A stretch of DNA of 64,000 bases, taken from assembly GCF_030499515.1 (NCBI RefSeq), contig NZ_JASTWJ010000001.1, positions 4,630,001 through 4,694,000 of the forward strand. The letters run 5' to 3'. Below are positions 50,951 through 59,141 of this stretch, in pieces. The position numbers and the translations under genes are program-made. The stretch is from Streptomyces sp. DT2A-34 (GTDB taxonomy: Bacteria > Actinomycetota > Actinomycetes > Streptomycetales > Streptomycetaceae). A model generated the notes under the pieces. The model had not been told where the DNA came from, made no database searches, and saw only the letters and a program-made list of their open reading frames with translations. How positions within the stretch are numbered: the first letter of the stretch is position 1; each line of letters opens with the position of its first letter.

Positions 50951-51367
50951 ATGCGCACCAAGACCAGTGCTGCACTCATAGCCGTCGCCATCGCGGCTGG
51001 TTCCGTCATGTTCAGCGCGCCCACCGCCTCGGCGGCAGCCAGCTGTAGCTCCTCCGGCTACACCGCCACGGGCCTGCCCATCGAGCGGTGCACCAGCCTG
51101 GAGAACGGAATCCTCTACCACAAGAAGGACGGCAACTCCCCTACCGGCCTGTGGACGACCTACTCCAAGACCGGTGGATCCAGCGTCACTATCAAACTCG
51201 GCTACAGCATGTCCGGTTCCACCACCTACTCCTCGTCCTTCTCCATCAGCGACGGCGAGACCAAGCGGAGAACCTGGACCAAGTCCGGCAGTTACATGTG
51301 CTACAACAGCGTCGGCCTTCTGAGCTACAGCGGCGGCACCTACCAGACGCCGGCTGCGCACTGCTAA
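50951..51367 (+). CDS. Small secreted Ser/Thr-rich protein
   Basis: 138 residues. The signal peptide MRTKTSAALIAVAIAAGSVM ... APTASA is followed by a mature domain of about 108 residues with four Cys (SCSSSG, ERCTSL, YMCYNS, and C-terminal AHC) and an alternating polar/aromatic pattern (LWTTYSKTGGSSVTIKLGYS, GSTTYSSSFSISDGETKRRT). This looks like a small all-beta, disulphide-bonded extracellular protein. No family is recognised. AAAGGGGG six bases before ATG gives strong translation, and a terminator follows at once. Confidence 0.75.
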   Translation: MRTKTSAALIAVAIAAGSVMFSAPTASAAASCSSSGYTATGLPIERCTSLENGILYHKKDGNSPTGLWTTYSKTGGSSVTIKLGYSMSGSTTYSSSFSISDGETKRRTWTKSGSYMCYNSVGLLSYSGGTYQTPAAHC

Positions 51368-51382
51368 GACGAGCAGCGTCTC

Positions 51383-51408
51383 GGGCCCCGCCTGCCACGG
51401 CGGGGCCC
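51383..51408 (+). terminator. Terminator of the small secreted protein gene
   Basis: GGGCCCCGCC (51383-51392) pairs with GGCGGGGCCC (51399-51408), loop TGCCAC, followed by CATTTCTGT; 16 bases after the stop codon. Confidence 0.8.
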
Positions 51409-51447
51409 CATTTCTGTCACCGTGCCCCTGACCAAGGCAAGGACCAC

Positions 51448-52872
51448 GTGTTTACCGCGATCTTCCAAAGCCACTTCGGCTACCTGGCCACATGCGTGCT
51501 GGCCGCCCTCGTTCTGGGCGGCGTGGCATGGCTGCTCTCCCGTCGCATTGGCAACCCGTTCGGCGTGTGGTGGGGCGGGCTGGCCGCAACGATCACCGGC
51601 GTGCTCGGTGTCACCTTCATGGGCAGCGGCCCGGCCAATGATCAGTGCGTCATCAACCACAGCCTCACCGAGCCCTTCCATACGACACAGGGTCTGTGGA
51701 ATCTGGCCATGACGGTGCCACTCGGGCTCTTCGCGCTCCTTGCAGTGCGCCGCGCGCTGCCCGCGCTGGTCGGCGTCATCGCGCTGCCCTTGGCCATCGA
51801 GTTCACCCAGGCCACGGTGAACGGCCTGGGGCGGGTGTGCGACAGCGCGGACGCCGAGATGAACATCCTCGGCGGCCTCGTTGGGCTCGGCGTCGCTGCG
51901 GTGGTGCTGGCCCGACGCGGGGCTCTCAACTGGCAGGCCGGCCTCAAGGCATCGCTCATCGCTTCAGCGGTCATCCTGACCCTGAGCGCCGGTGCGGCAA
52001 GCCCGATGCTGACCTTCACGCACGTGGACGGCAGCGGTCTGTCGGCCGCAGGCTCCCCGCAGCGCCAAGCCGTCGAGCGAGCGGTGACGGAGGCGTTCGG
52101 TGATCGCTATGAGCTGGGACAGGTGTATGAGCAGCCGTGTGTAGGAGCGTCCTGCACGAATGTCCTCTTCACCCTGCTCAGCCGGGACAAGGGACATTCG
52201 GAAGCGCTCAGCAATGGCAGCCTGTCCTGGCCGGACAAGAAGCACCTGAACGTGCTGCTGGAAGACAGCGCCCGTCCCAGCGTCATGGGGTATCCCGTGG
52301 GAAGGGCCAAGACACCGTCCACGGAGCAGGAGGCTTACAAGATTGCCCAGCAGTACATGCGGGAGCACTACCCCTGGGCGAAAAACTCGGTCGAGCACAA
52401 GACATATCCGATCGGGGAGAAGGCGGAACTGGGGTGGATGACCAGTTGGCGCTGGCTTCATGACGACGTGCTGATGCCCCGGATGCTGGACGTCCAGGTC
52501 AACAGAGCAGGACGCATATCGCAGGTGGACGTCACCCTCGGTCCGACGCGCGCGAAGCTCCGGAAGGCGAACCTGGACGCCGCTCAAGCCAAGGAGGCGG
52601 TGCGAGAGGGGCTGGTTGCGCAGTACCGGGCCAACGGAGGCAACGACCTGAGTAAGCAGGAGATTCAGGCCAAGTACCAGGTCGAGGCGTTCACCCTGAA
52701 GGCTGTTGAGAGGGATGGAACATGGCGGCCTGAGTGGCTCGTAAACGTGTCGATGCGCCCAGCGAAACCGGGAGCCGATCCGCTGGAGCAGGGGGAGGCC
52801 GAGATGTGGCGGGTCGATGCGGTGGACGGACAGGTCTATGACGGCACCGATGCGCCGGTGAAGGCCGACTGA
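51448..52872 (+). CDS. VanZ-like membrane protein with large C-terminal domain
   Basis: 474 residues from GTG at 51448 (AAGGA four bases upstream). Five membrane helices in residues 1-190 follow the VanZ pattern (GLWNLAMTVPLGLFALLAVR, VIALPLAIEFTQATVNGLGR, CDSADAEMNILGGLVGLGVA). VanZ in enterococci gives low-level teicoplanin resistance and VanZ-like proteins are common in actinobacteria. The remaining 280 residues (about 195-474) are soluble with several Lys/Glu-rich helices and YPWAKNSVEHKTYPIGEKAE, LDVQVNRAGRISQVDVTLGP, a PepSY-like flavour. They are probably extracellular. The function of the fusion is unknown. Confidence 0.75.
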   Translation: MFTAIFQSHFGYLATCVLAALVLGGVAWLLSRRIGNPFGVWWGGLAATITGVLGVTFMGSGPANDQCVINHSLTEPFHTTQGLWNLAMTVPLGLFALLAVRRALPALVGVIALPLAIEFTQATVNGLGRVCDSADAEMNILGGLVGLGVAAVVLARRGALNWQAGLKASLIASAVILTLSAGAASPMLTFTHVDGSGLSAAGSPQRQAVERAVTEAFGDRYELGQVYEQPCVGASCTNVLFTLLSRDKGHSEALSNGSLSWPDKKHLNVLLEDSARPSVMGYPVGRAKTPSTEQEAYKIAQQYMREHYPWAKNSVEHKTYPIGEKAELGWMTSWRWLHDDVLMPRMLDVQVNRAGRISQVDVTLGPTRAKLRKANLDAAQAKEAVREGLVAQYRANGGNDLSKQEIQAKYQVEAFTLKAVERDGTWRPEWLVNVSMRPAKPGADPLEQGEAEMWRVDAVDGQVYDGTDAPVKAD

Positions 52873-53105
52873 CGCAGTGGCTGCCTGCCTACGGAAGGCC
52901 TTTTGGACCGAAGACTCATCGATCTTGAGCGGAATCCAGGCATCTGCAGCCTCACCGTGTGACGCAGCGTGTGCGTGGGCGCTGCTTGGCGCATTGACGA
53001 AGCCGTGGGCGCATCGGGTAGTGAGCCTGACGACACGCCCACATCCCGCGAGACTCGACCTACGGTCATCACGTGTCGATGGCGCGATTGGGGCTTGCCG
53101 TCGGG

Positions 53106-53291
53106 CTATCGCCTTCCTACGCACGCGGCGAACTCCACCCACGTCTCCGCAGCGAGCCGGAGTATCGGGCCGTCGACGTCCTTGGAGTCCCGGACGGCGA
53201 CGGTGCCGGGGATGTTGCGGGCGACTTCGACGCACTCCTGGCCCGCGTTGCCGCCGCTGTAACTGGACTTGACGAACTCGAATGCGGGCAC
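53106..53291 (-). CDS. DUF397 protein
   Basis: 61 residues, one complete DUF397 motif: FEFVKSSYSGGNAGQECVEV, then TVAVRDSKDVDGPILRLAAE and WVEFAACV. Downstream by five bases of the XRE/DUF5753 gene and surely its partner. In contrast with the DUF397 protein at 2455 it has a single motif. Confidence 0.88.
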   Translation of the reverse strand: MPAFEFVKSSYSGGNAGQECVEVARNIPGTVAVRDSKDVDGPILRLAAETWVEFAACVGRR

Positions 53292-53296
53292 GCGGA

Positions 53297-54175
53297 CTAC
53301 ATCTCCTTCAGGATCCCGTCGATCAGTCTGACCGAGTTCCGCTGCGCAAGGCTCAACCGCGTGATGCGTTCGAAGAGCCCGTTGTGGTGGGCGGCATCAG
53401 TATCGCTCTCCAGCCAGAGGCTCGACGAGGTGGTATCCACGTGGACCACGTCCAGCGCGCCCGGCTCCGCGAACGACACGATGGTGAAGGCGCTGGTCAT
53501 GCCCGGATGGGCACCAGCAAGGTACGGCAGTACTTGCAGCTTCACGTTCGACCGCCGGGCCATGTCCAGCACATGCCCCAGTTGCTCCCGCATGACCTGT
53601 TGACCACCGACGAGTTGGCGCAGGGCGCTCTCGTGCACGACCGCCCACAGTTCCAGAGAGTTCTCTCCGTCCAGGCGCGCCTGTCGTGCCATGCGGGACT
53701 CGACGAACGGTTCGATCTCGTCGGGGTCCTCCCAGTGACCGTTACCGATGGCGAGCGCCCGCGCGTAGTCCGGCGTCTGCAACAAACCGGGAACAATGGC
53801 CAGTTGCCATGTGCGGATGTTGGTCGCGATGTCTTCGAGCGCAACGTACTCGGCCATGGCCTGCAGTTGCGGGTACTGATTCCACCAGCCGCGCGCCTTG
53901 CGCCGCTCACGGTCCGCTTTCGCCAGTGCCAGCAGCTTGCCGACCACGGACTCGTCCGTCTCGCCGTAGAGATGACACAGCGCTCTGACGTCCGGATCAC
54001 GCATCGGCACCTGCCCCCGCTCGATCTTCGCCACCTTGGTGACGGAAGCCGTCAGCGCCTCGGCAGCGTGCGTCTGACGCAGCGAGCACGCCTCGCGCAT
54101 CCGCAACAGCTCTCCGCCGAGCCTGCGCCCCAGAACGGTTGTGATGGTCCGCCCCCGGTCAGGGTTGTTGCCCAT
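53297..54175 (-). CDS. XRE-family regulator with DUF5753 domain
   Basis: 292 residues from ATG at 54175. HTH: LRMREACSLRQTHAAEALTA, SVTKVAKIERGQVPMRDPDV. DUF5753: TWQLAIVPGLLQTPDYARAL, VVHESALRQLVGGQQVMREQ and LQVLPYLAGAHPGMTSAFTI. Together with the downstream DUF397 gene and the divergent HATPase gene it forms the standard Streptomyces three-gene regulatory set. The frame is open to 55039, but that part is antisense to the HATPase and other genes. Confidence 0.92.
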   Translation of the reverse strand: MGNNPDRGRTITTVLGRRLGGELLRMREACSLRQTHAAEALTASVTKVAKIERGQVPMRDPDVRALCHLYGETDESVVGKLLALAKADRERRKARGWWNQYPQLQAMAEYVALEDIATNIRTWQLAIVPGLLQTPDYARALAIGNGHWEDPDEIEPFVESRMARQARLDGENSLELWAVVHESALRQLVGGQQVMREQLGHVLDMARRSNVKLQVLPYLAGAHPGMTSAFTIVSFAEPGALDVVHVDTTSSSLWLESDTDAAHHNGLFERITRLSLAQRNSVRLIDGILKEM

Positions 54176-54439
54176 ACAGCGATCCCTCCCGATGAGTCGC
54201 CCCAGTTTGGAGCCCTCGGCAAGCAACCTACAACTTAGGCAGCGATATTTCTGCCGCGAACTTGTTGCTGCCACACGCATCGCGACGCTACCGTCAGTAC
54301 TCAATCGCCCACTCAGCGGAACCAGTTGGCGGAAGTGCACCGTGCTGCCCAAACCAGGGCCGTACGGCAGAGCCACCTCCCCCCACCCACCTGACGTCCG
54401 CCCCGGGCCCTCCGGCCTCGCACAAGGAGGTGCGCTCCC

Positions 54440-54886
54440 GTGACCGATTCCTGTCCTCCCTCCAACCCCAAAGGCCCCAAGACGTACGACCGTTACGACG
54501 CCGTCAGCTACACCCCCTTCCCCCGCAACATCCCCCTCGCCCGCAGACACGTCGCCCGACTTGCCATGGACTGGGGCCACCCCCACGCCGCCGGCGACGC
54601 GGCGCTGCTGGCGAGCGAGTTGTGCACGAACGCCCTGCTGCACGGGTGTCTGCGGGACCGCCTGTTCCGGGTGGAGACGTCCCTCACGGGCACTACCCTG
54701 CGCGTCGCCGTGACCGACCCGCGAGGCGAGCGACTCCCGTACTCCCGCCTCTCCACCACCGATGACCAGTTCGGCCGGGGCCTGCTCATCGTCCGTACGC
54801 TCGCCGACCGCTGGTCCGTAGAGAAGCTCACCGTGGGCAAGACGGTTTGGGTGGAACTGGACGTTCAGGGAGCGGAGTATGCGTAG
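54440..54886 (+). CDS. Anti-sigma-factor-like HATPase (RsbW/SpoIIAB type)
   Basis: 148 residues, GTG start with CAAGGAGG upstream. ATP-binding Bergerat fold: N-box LLASELCTNALLHGCLRD, G1 box VAVTDPRGERLPYSR and G2 DQFGRGLLIVRTLADRWSVE. The N-terminal FPRNIPLARRHVARLAMDWG is typical of the actinobacterial ATP-binding proteins found beside DUF397/DUF5753 pairs. It may phosphorylate an anti-anti-sigma factor or serve the XRE system. It is divergent from the XRE gene. Confidence 0.88.
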   Translation: MTDSCPPSNPKGPKTYDRYDAVSYTPFPRNIPLARRHVARLAMDWGHPHAAGDAALLASELCTNALLHGCLRDRLFRVETSLTGTTLRVAVTDPRGERLPYSRLSTTDDQFGRGLLIVRTLADRWSVEKLTVGKTVWVELDVQGAEYA

Positions 54887-54950
54887 TCTGCTCGGCCGTC
54901 TGAGAAGGTGCCGCAGCGGTACCTTGACCGCACGGCGAAAGGAGACGCAC

Positions 54951-55298
54951 ATGGCGATCGAGTGGCAGGAAGCGGTGGCCGAGGCTCGGGACGCCACCGG
55001 CTTCACGGGCGAGGTCGTCCAGCGCACCGTCGACGGCATCGGGGCTGCCCTGCGTCTTGACCATCGCGCCGGCTTCTACACGGAGCTGGGCGCCCTGGCC
55101 GACTCCGGCGGCTTCGACGCGTTCCTCAACCACTGGTGGACCCAGGCACTCGCCGACTCGGCGGTGGACGAGGACGCACGTGAGCAAGCGATCGACTTCG
55201 CCGACGTGGCCGTGGCCCTGTACGCACGAGCCACGGGCGACCCCACGTGCACCCAGGCCGAGATCGAAGCCCTCGTCACGGGAGCGGAAGCCTCTTGA
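54951..55298 (+). CDS. Putative antitoxin partner
   Basis: 115 residues from ATG at 54951 (AAAGGAG six bases upstream). All-helical, acidic, Ala-rich: WQEAVAEARDATGFTGEVVQ, FLNHWWTQALADSAVDEDAR, EQAIDFADVAVALYARATGD. It overlaps the RelE-type toxin gene by four bases (TTGA). No DNA-binding motif such as a ribbon-helix-helix or HTH is visible, so if it is an antitoxin it belongs to an unfamiliar type. The role is inferred from gene order. Confidence 0.6.
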   Translation: MAIEWQEAVAEARDATGFTGEVVQRTVDGIGAALRLDHRAGFYTELGALADSGGFDAFLNHWWTQALADSAVDEDAREQAIDFADVAVALYARATGDPTCTQAEIEALVTGAEAS

Positions 55299-55549
55299 GC
55301 TACACCATCATCTGGGAAAGGCCCGCTTCCGACGGCCTCAAGCGGCTCAGGACCCGTGACGGGGACGCCGTGAAGCCACTCCTCAAAGCAATCAACACGC
55401 TCGCCGACGATCCGGAGCCCGCCGCGAGCAGCAAGCTCGGCGGCACCAGCCTTCGGCGGTTACGCGTCGGTGTATACCGGGCCACGTACGAGATCGACGG
55501 CTCCACGGTGTCGATCAAAATCCTCATGGTCGGCAGCACACCTCTCTGA
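55295..55549 (+). CDS. RelE/ParE-superfamily toxin
   Basis: 84 residues from TTG at 55295, coupled to the upstream gene. RelE fold: YTIIWERPASDGLKRLRTRD (strand then helices), KAINTLADDPEPAASSKLGG, LRRLRVGVYRATYEIDGSTV and SIKILMVGS. Basic residues in R-R-L-R-V-G-x-Y-R are those used for mRNA cleavage in RelE toxins. Growth-inhibition activity is expected but not shown. A terminator follows 15 bases after the stop. Confidence 0.85.
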   Translation: MSYTIIWERPASDGLKRLRTRDGDAVKPLLKAINTLADDPEPAASSKLGGTSLRRLRVGVYRATYEIDGSTVSIKILMVGSTPL

Positions 55550-55564
55550 CTACAGCAAAGGCAC

Positions 55565-55601
55565 GGGCTGCCCCCAACGCAGGAATTGCCGGGGGCAGCC
55601 C
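55565..55601 (+). terminator. Terminator of the toxin pair
   Basis: GGGCTGCCCCC (55565-55575) pairs with GGGGGCAGCCC (55591-55601), an 11-bp perfect stem with a 15-nt loop. Confidence 0.75.
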
Positions 55602-55733
55602 TCTCGTCGTAGTCCTGCCGGTTGGCCGGCCAGGGATTCACCTGGAAAGGCCCCCGGAGGCCCCGCTTCCGCGTGCACCTCCCGGAAATCCCCCAGAGAT
55701 CACCGCGTTACACACCGCACTTAACGTCAGGCC

Positions 55734-57278
55734 ATGGCGGACATATTTGACGCGTACGCGTTGGCCGACGCGTGGGACGAGATGTTTGAGCGGCCGGGTG
55801 AGGTCAGGACCGCCTATGAGCCGGTGCTGGCTGCGCTTCAGCCGATCGAGCCGAGTGAACTGCGCTTCCGGGCCGACCAGATGGCCCGGGCGTTCACCGA
55901 CAGGGGCGTGACGTACGCCTTCGCGGGCGAGGAGCGGCCCTGGCCGCTGGACCTCGTGCCCAGGATCCTCGACGCGCTCGAGTGGGATCTCATACAACGC
56001 GGGGTGGGGCAGAGGGTGCGCGCCCTTGAGGCGTACCTCGCCGACGCCTACGGGCCCGCCCGCGCCTTCGAGGACGGCGTCGTGCCCTGGCGGCTGCTGC
56101 TCAACTCCCCGCACTTCCACAGAGCGGCCCATGGGGTCGAGCCACCGGGCGGGGTGCGGATCCATGTCGCCGGGATCGACCTCGTACGGGACGAGGCCGG
56201 GGACTTCAGGGTGCTGGAAGACAATGTGCGCGTGCCCAGTGGCGTCTCGTACGTCATCGAGAACCGGCGTGCCATGACCCGGATCTTCCCCTCCCTCTTC
56301 GCCGAGCAGCATGTGCTGCCCGTCGACGGGTACGCCCAGCGGCTCCTCGCGGCCCTGCGCGCCGCCGCGCCCGACGGGACCGACGATCCGCGTGTCGTCG
56401 TCCTCACCCCGGGTCCCAACAACGCCGCCTACTTCGAACACGCTCTGCTGGCCCGGCTGATGGGTGTGCAGCTCGTCGAGGGGCACGACCTCGTGTGCCG
56501 CAACAACCGCGTGTGGATGCGGACGACACGCGGTGAGGTGCCCGTCCACGTCGTATACCGACGGCTCGACGACGACTTCCTCGACCCCCTCCACTTCCGC
56601 CCCGACTCGGTGATCGGCTGTCCGGGCATCATGGGCGCCGCCATGGCGGGCACCGTCACACTCGCGAACGCGGTGGGGAACGGGATCGCCGACGACAAGC
56701 TCCTCTACACGTACGTCCCGGACCTCATCCGGTACTACCTCGGCGAGGAGCCGATCCTCCCGAATGTGGAGTCCTACCGGCCCGACGAGCCAGGACAGTT
56801 GGAAGCGGTTCTCGACCAGATCGAGCAGCTCGTCATCAAGCCCGTCGACGGCGCCGGCGGCCAGGGCATCGTCATCGGGCCCAAGGCCGACCGCGACACG
56901 ATCGAACGCACCCGCAAAGCCGTGATCGCCGACCCGCGCGGATTCATCGCCCAGCGACCCGTCGCCCTGTCCACCTCGCCCACCCTCGCGGGCGAGCACA
57001 TGGCACCGCGCCACATCGATCTGCGGCCCTTCGCCGTCAACGACGGCAACGATGTCTGGGTGCTGCCCGGTGGCCTCACCCGGGTCGCCCTCCAGGAGGG
57101 CAACCTGATCGTCAACTCCAGCCAGGGCGGCGGCTCCAAGGACACCTGGGTGCTGGCCGAGGGACCCACGGAGTCGCCCGCGCCCCTCAGCGCCGGCGAT
57201 CCGCTCGCCGTCGCGCCGCGTCAGCTCGGACCCGACGGCACCCCCACCGTCGTACAGGAAGGGGCGCAGCAGCAGTGA
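55734..57278 (+). CDS. Circularly permuted ATP-grasp protein (DUF404/DUF407)
   Basis: 514 residues. Family motifs: IPLERVEDPGHE-equivalent LDLVPRILDALEWDLIQRGV, RALEAYLADAYGPARAFEDG, HVAGIDLVRDEAGDFRVLED, NVRVPSGVSYVIENRRAMTR, and LVIKPVDGAGGQGIVIGPKA with the ATP-binding loop. CP-ATP-grasp/alpha-E/transglutaminase triads are thought to make and break amide bonds in a small peptide. It overlaps the next gene by four bases. No peptide substrate gene is obvious nearby. Confidence 0.93.
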   Translation: MADIFDAYALADAWDEMFERPGEVRTAYEPVLAALQPIEPSELRFRADQMARAFTDRGVTYAFAGEERPWPLDLVPRILDALEWDLIQRGVGQRVRALEAYLADAYGPARAFEDGVVPWRLLLNSPHFHRAAHGVEPPGGVRIHVAGIDLVRDEAGDFRVLEDNVRVPSGVSYVIENRRAMTRIFPSLFAEQHVLPVDGYAQRLLAALRAAAPDGTDDPRVVVLTPGPNNAAYFEHALLARLMGVQLVEGHDLVCRNNRVWMRTTRGEVPVHVVYRRLDDDFLDPLHFRPDSVIGCPGIMGAAMAGTVTLANAVGNGIADDKLLYTYVPDLIRYYLGEEPILPNVESYRPDEPGQLEAVLDQIEQLVIKPVDGAGGQGIVIGPKADRDTIERTRKAVIADPRGFIAQRPVALSTSPTLAGEHMAPRHIDLRPFAVNDGNDVWVLPGGLTRVALQEGNLIVNSSQGGGSKDTWVLAEGPTESPAPLSAGDPLAVAPRQLGPDGTPTVVQEGAQQQ

Positions 57279-58207
57279 ACGACGTGATCCTCTCCCGTAT
57301 CGCCGAGGCCCTGACGTGGACCGGGCGGTATGTCGAACGCGCCGACGCCACGGGCCGCATCCTCGACGCCTACCTCCACCGCATGCTGGAGGACCCCTGG
57401 CGTGACGAGGACGTGGCCTGCCGGTCCTTGTACGCGATCCTCGGCATGGACGCCGGCGGCCGGCCCGTCGACATGCAGCAGGTCCTCGACCAGCTGGCCT
57501 TCGACGCCCGCTCGACGGGCTCGATCGAGGGCGCGCTGGGCGCCGCCCGGCTGAACGCGCGCAGCGCCCGTGAGGCGGTGTCGTCGGAGATGTGGGAGTG
57601 CCTGAACTCGACGTGGCACGCGCTCGCGGACCAGCGGCTCGCCGCCCGCCGCACCGGCCCGTACGCCTATCTGGAGCTGGTGCGCAGACGAGCGGCGCTG
57701 TTCTTCGGCCTCGCCGACTCCACCATGAGCCGGGACGACAGCTGGCGTTTCGTCGTCCTGGGCCGCAGCCTGGAGCGGGTGGACATGACCGTACGGCTGC
57801 TGTCGGTGCGGGTGCTGGACGCCGCGCACGCGCCCGACTGGCCGACCCTGCTGAGCGCGTCCGGCGCGGACGAGGCGTACGCGCGCGTGTACAGCGGCTT
57901 CGGCGACACGCCGAGGGTGGCCGAATTCCTCCTCCTCGACCGGGACTTCCCGCGCTCGGCGCTGCACGCGCTGACCACGGCGGAGGAGTGCCTCACGGCG
58001 CTGGGCCGCCCCCGCCAGGACCCGGCGCGCCGCCCGATCGGCCGGATGCGCACCCGCCTCGAATACCTGGACACCCACGCGCTGGAGGACCAACTGCCCC
58101 TGCTGCTGCAGGACTTGCAGCAGGCCTGCATCGCCTCGGCGGACGCGGTGGCCGACCGGTTCTTCCCGTACCAGGGGCCCGTCGAGTGGGCCCAGGAAGG
58201 AGCGTGA
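57275..58207 (+). CDS. Alpha-E domain protein (DUF403)
   Basis: 310 residues, all-helical. It opens LSRIAEALTWTGRYVERADA, the standard alpha-E start. DSTMSRDDSWRFVVLGRSLE, RVDMTVRLLSVRVLDAAHAP and LLDRDFPRSALHALTTAEEC are further conserved segments. Alpha-E proteins always accompany the circularly permuted ATP-grasp protein. Their biochemical role is unknown. The stop codon is one base before the next gene's start. Confidence 0.93.
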   Translation: MNDVILSRIAEALTWTGRYVERADATGRILDAYLHRMLEDPWRDEDVACRSLYAILGMDAGGRPVDMQQVLDQLAFDARSTGSIEGALGAARLNARSAREAVSSEMWECLNSTWHALADQRLAARRTGPYAYLELVRRRAALFFGLADSTMSRDDSWRFVVLGRSLERVDMTVRLLSVRVLDAAHAPDWPTLLSASGADEAYARVYSGFGDTPRVAEFLLLDRDFPRSALHALTTAEECLTALGRPRQDPARRPIGRMRTRLEYLDTHALEDQLPLLLQDLQQACIASADAVADRFFPYQGPVEWAQEGA

Positions 58208-58208
58208 G

Positions 58209-59066
58209 ATGACCACCGCCCAGGGCACTCACCGTCTCCGCATCAAGCACATCACCCGCGTCTCGTACGCCCAGCCCGCCGCGTCCTCGCACAACGAGGT
58301 CCGCATGACCCCGCTGACGCTGCCCGGCCAGACCACCCTGGACGCCCGGGTCACCGTCAGTCCGACGGCCACCACCTGGGCGTACTGGGACTACTGGGGC
58401 ACCCAGGTCACCGGCTTCGACCTGATGGACCCGCACGCCGACCTCACCATCACGGCGTCCAGCCTGGTGGAGACCCACCCGCCGGGCCCGCTGCCCGAGG
58501 CGCCCACCTGGCGGGAACTGGCCGAGGAGGTGGCGTCCTCCCGTCTGCTGGAGTTCGCGGGCCCGACCTCCCGTACGACCGTCCCCGACCCGCTCCTCGA
58601 CAAGGCGCGGGAAGCGGCGGCCGGGCTCGACCCGCACGAGACGGCGCTCGCGGTGTCGACGCTGGTCGCCGACCGGGTGGCGTACCTGCCCGGCACCACG
58701 AGCGTGAACACGTCCGCCACCGAGGCCTGGGAGCAGGGCGCGGGCGTCTGCCAGGACCTCACCCATCTCACGATCGCCCTGCTGCGGGGCGTGGGCCTGC
58801 CCGCCCGCTACGTCTCCGGCTACCTCCACCCCGAGCGGGAGGCGGAGCTGCACCGGCCGGTCGCCGGGCAGAGCCACGCCTGGATCGAGTACTGGGCGGG
58901 CGACTGGTGCGGCTACGACCCCACCAACCGGACGCGGGCCGACGAGTCCCACGTCGTCGTCGGCCGCGGCCGCGACTACGACGACGTCACCCCGCACAAG
59001 GGCATCTACCGCGGTGTGCCCGGCGGGCCGCCGGAGGTGACCGTGGAGTTCACGCGGGTGGCGTGA
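58209..59066 (+). CDS. Transglutaminase-like cysteine peptidase
   Basis: 285 residues. The N-terminal Bact_transglu_N domain (LRIKHITRVSYAQPAASSHN, MTPLTLPGQTTLDARVTVSP) precedes the catalytic core: Cys in WEQGAGVCQDLTHLTIALLR, His in GQSHAWIEYWAGDWCGYDPT, and Asp in YDPTNRT. It is third in the operon with the ATP-grasp and alpha-E genes; the peptidase may hydrolyse the bond formed by the ligase. It ends convergent with the PA14/FN3 gene, with a GC-rich imperfect hairpin in the 75-bp gap. Confidence 0.93.
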   Translation: MTTAQGTHRLRIKHITRVSYAQPAASSHNEVRMTPLTLPGQTTLDARVTVSPTATTWAYWDYWGTQVTGFDLMDPHADLTITASSLVETHPPGPLPEAPTWRELAEEVASSRLLEFAGPTSRTTVPDPLLDKAREAAAGLDPHETALAVSTLVADRVAYLPGTTSVNTSATEAWEQGAGVCQDLTHLTIALLRGVGLPARYVSGYLHPEREAELHRPVAGQSHAWIEYWAGDWCGYDPTNRTRADESHVVVGRGRDYDDVTPHKGIYRGVPGGPPEVTVEFTRVA

Positions 59067-59141
59067 ACGGACCCGGGAGGGGCAGGTGGCCGCCGGGAGA
59101 GAACTGGAGGTGGTGCGGCCTCCCTCCCGGCCGTTCATGCG

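Noticed and set aside
51088..51447. N-terminal extension of the VanZ-like protein
   Set aside because: It would read through the secreted-protein gene in another frame and through a terminator at 51383-51408.
53297..55039. XRE gene extended to 580 residues
   Set aside because: The extra N-terminal part is antisense to the HATPase and its neighbour and has no family resemblance; ATG at 54175 gives a standard DUF5753 length.
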